Shown here: piece after piece, positions 6,190 through 6,519 of the stretch
How positions within the stretch are numbered: position 1 is the stretch's first letter
Layout of the letters: each line of letters starts with the position of its first letter
From: an uncultured Myxococcales bacterium
GTDB lineage: Bacteria > Myxococcota_A > UBA9042
DNA: 6,519 nucleotides
Assembly: GCA_937915965.1 (NCBI GenBank)
Contig: CALGHC010000245.1
Coordinates: 1 to 6,519, forward strand
Direction: 5' to 3'
Translations under genes and position numbers: made by a program
Notes under the pieces: generated by a model
The model's input: only the letters and a program-made list of their open reading frames with translations
Told to the model about the DNA's origin: nothing
The model's database searches: none

Positions 6190-6519
6190 CTACCAGCTGA
6201 CGATCACCTTGCCATGGCCGCTCTGCACGCCGCCCTGGTTCGACTGACTGCTGCCGGCATTGTACGATCCGCCGCCGCCGCCGCCCGCCGCGTTGCTCGA
6301 CGTGTAGGGCTTGGCGCCGCCGCCGCTGTAACCGCCGCCGCCGCCACCGCTGTGGTTGCCGCTGACCTCGCCGCCGCCGCCATATCCGCCCTGGTTGGCG
6401 CCGCCGCCGACTCCCTGCGGGTTGGTGCGCACGGTCAACCAACCGCGACCGGCGCCCTGGCCGGTGCCATCGCCGCCGTTGGCGCCGCCGGCGTTGACGT
6501 TGGTCTTGTCCTTGGTGCC
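6190..6519 (-). CDS. Glycine-rich protein with ALK/LTK-like glycine-rich C-terminus (5' partial)
   Basis: The frame is open from the right edge to a TAG at 6190-6192, giving 109 C-terminal residues; the start and any signal peptide are outside the window. The TTG at 6436-6438 is not a convincing start because the same glycine-rich composition continues upstream without a stop. The sequence has poly-Gly runs (GGGGGGYSGGGAKPYTSS, then GGGGGGSYNAGSSQSNQGG) and ends GHGKVIVSW. Gly clusters followed by 'SYNaG..Qsn', then 'G.GkV.is' at the end, match the glycine-rich domain first described in the animal receptor kinases ALK and LTK and also found in many secreted bacterial proteins. It probably is the exposed C-terminal domain of a surface or secreted protein, perhaps with a stalk like that of the fibrinogen-like protein. 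Low-complexity composition limits certainty; a generic glycine-rich structural protein is the alternative. Confidence 0.75.
   Translation of the reverse strand, partial: GTKDKTNVNAGGANGGDGTGQGAGRGWLTVRTNPQGVGGGANQGGYGGGGEVSGNHSGGGGGGYSGGGAKPYTSSNAAGGGGGGSYNAGSSQSNQGGVQSGHGKVIVSW

Noticed and set aside
5582..6247. 221-aa plus-strand frame opposite the oxidoreductase
   Set aside because: Antisense shadow with no ribosome-binding site and no domain; it spans the leader and the neighbouring gene end without regard to gene borders.

Overview
The window looks like a piece of chromosome from a high-GC, outer-membraned bacterium. The inference rests on strong G/C third-position bias, a lipobox lipoprotein, a barrel-like protein ending in Phe, and secreted proteins with fibrinogen-like (FCDM...GGGWT) and ALK-type glycine-rich domains. 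Such proteins are frequent in Myxococcota and related former Deltaproteobacteria, so that is the best guess, but no marker gene proves it. No RNA gene, insertion sequence, phage gene or CRISPR array is visible. Coding density is very high, and the longest non-coding stretch is about 100 bases.

Layout: (1) Bases 1-1692 (+) hold a polytopic membrane protein built from repeated helices of the MscS-associated TM-helix type, with no MscS beta domain. Its reading frame runs off the left edge. (2) A 102-base gap contains a small hairpin followed by five T residues. (3) Bases 1795-5071 (+) carry three exported proteins in a row, spaced 11 and 53 bases apart: a 222-aa lipoprotein with a weak CsgG/LpoB-like pattern, a 254-aa predicted outer-membrane barrel, and a 592-aa secreted modular fibre-like protein ending in a fibrinogen-like domain. 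(4) Convergent to these, and only 15 bases away, is a zinc-independent medium-chain dehydrogenase/quinone oxidoreductase (bases 5087-6109, -). Its leader carries a 20-bp tandem duplication that doubles the ribosome-binding site. (5) Bases 6190-6519 (-) hold the C-terminal end of a glycine-rich ALK/LTK-like protein running off the right edge.

The most interesting unit is the three-gene envelope cassette. All three products carry export signals and suit, respectively, a periplasm-facing lipoprotein, an outer-membrane protein and a surface fibre with a ligand-binding-type tip. Joint function is inferred from gene order and spacing only. The glycine-rich protein on the far side of the oxidoreductase may be a second surface protein. 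The oxidoreductase has no evident link to the surface genes. I do not see a proven new system here; the cassette is a hypothesis that can be tested by comparing gene neighbourhoods.
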